From Sva-07 sp035529175 (GTDB lineage: Bacteria > Actinomycetota > Acidimicrobiia > Acidimicrobiales > Ilumatobacteraceae), in assembly GCA_035529175.1 (NCBI GenBank), contig DATKXG010000134.1, positions 1-22,777 on the forward strand: a stretch of DNA of 22,777 nt. The letters run 5' to 3'. Of this stretch, positions 22,777-22,777 are shown piece by piece (positions within the stretch are counted from its first letter, which is position 1; every line of letters starts with the position of its first letter). A program made the position numbers and the translations under genes. Below the pieces are notes generated by a model. The model was not told the origin of the DNA, made no database searches, and saw nothing but the letters and a program-made list of their open reading frames with translations.

Positions 22777-22777
22777 C

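Overview
The window is high-GC and almost fully coding. It carries a WhiB-type regulator, F420/deazaflavin-type enzymes and several promoters placed so that transcripts would start at the AUG (leaderless). Together these point to an actinobacterium. The gene mix (DabAB, RDD protein with VDP-type repeats, two PPK2s, SHOCT protein) resembles the Acidimicrobiia/Ilumatobacter group, but that placement is an inference from memory and not a computed match.

Layout, left to right. (1) The 3' end of a whiB-like gene (1-165) is followed by a tightly overlapping plus-strand trio: a phytanoyl-CoA dioxygenase-like enzyme, a 96-aa unknown protein and a class I-type polyphosphate kinase 2 (246-2220). (2) A conserved unknown minus-strand gene (2264-2797) and a deazaflavin-dependent-nitroreductase-like gene (2881-3285) diverge from an AT-rich 83-bp spacer. 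(3) Two REP-like hairpins lie in the convergent spacer at 3286-3420. (4) A minus-strand run from 8849 down to 3421 encodes DabB, DabA, a PII-like protein, a ferritin-like protein and a thioredoxin-like [2Fe-2S] ferredoxin. The first three form a recognisable DAB inorganic-carbon accumulation module. The last two look like a Bfr/Bfd-style iron-storage pair that may share its transcript. (5) A plus-strand pair encodes a crotonase-family enzyme and an F420-dependent LLM-class oxidoreductase, followed by a small membrane protein (10726-11070).

(6) A long minus-strand gene run from 19239 to 11082 reads, in transcription order: SHOCT membrane protein, second PPK2, P-type ATPase, diacylglycerol-kinase-like lipid kinase, a 28-codon micro-ORF, a CPA1-type cation/proton antiporter, and an RDD membrane protein with sixteen 9-residue repeats. 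Several junctions overlap or are only tens of bases long, so it reads as a membrane-ion/polyphosphate module. The P-type ATPase lacks every canonical Ca2+ ligand. (7) A SulP transporter with a STAS domain (19573-21345) and a Rv2258c-like methyltransferase (21511-22581) are on the plus strand. (8) The right edge holds the minus-strand remnant of a YdeI/OmpD-associated-family gene whose recognisable homology stops at about 22633.

The most interesting points are: the DAB operon extended by iron-storage genes and a His-rich PII-like protein; a P-type ATPase with a rewritten ion site; a micro-ORF that repeats a short motif of the DabA C-terminus; the 9-residue repeat array; the REP-like pair; and the broken YdeI-family gene. 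All calls are from reading the sequence; no database search or structure prediction was run.
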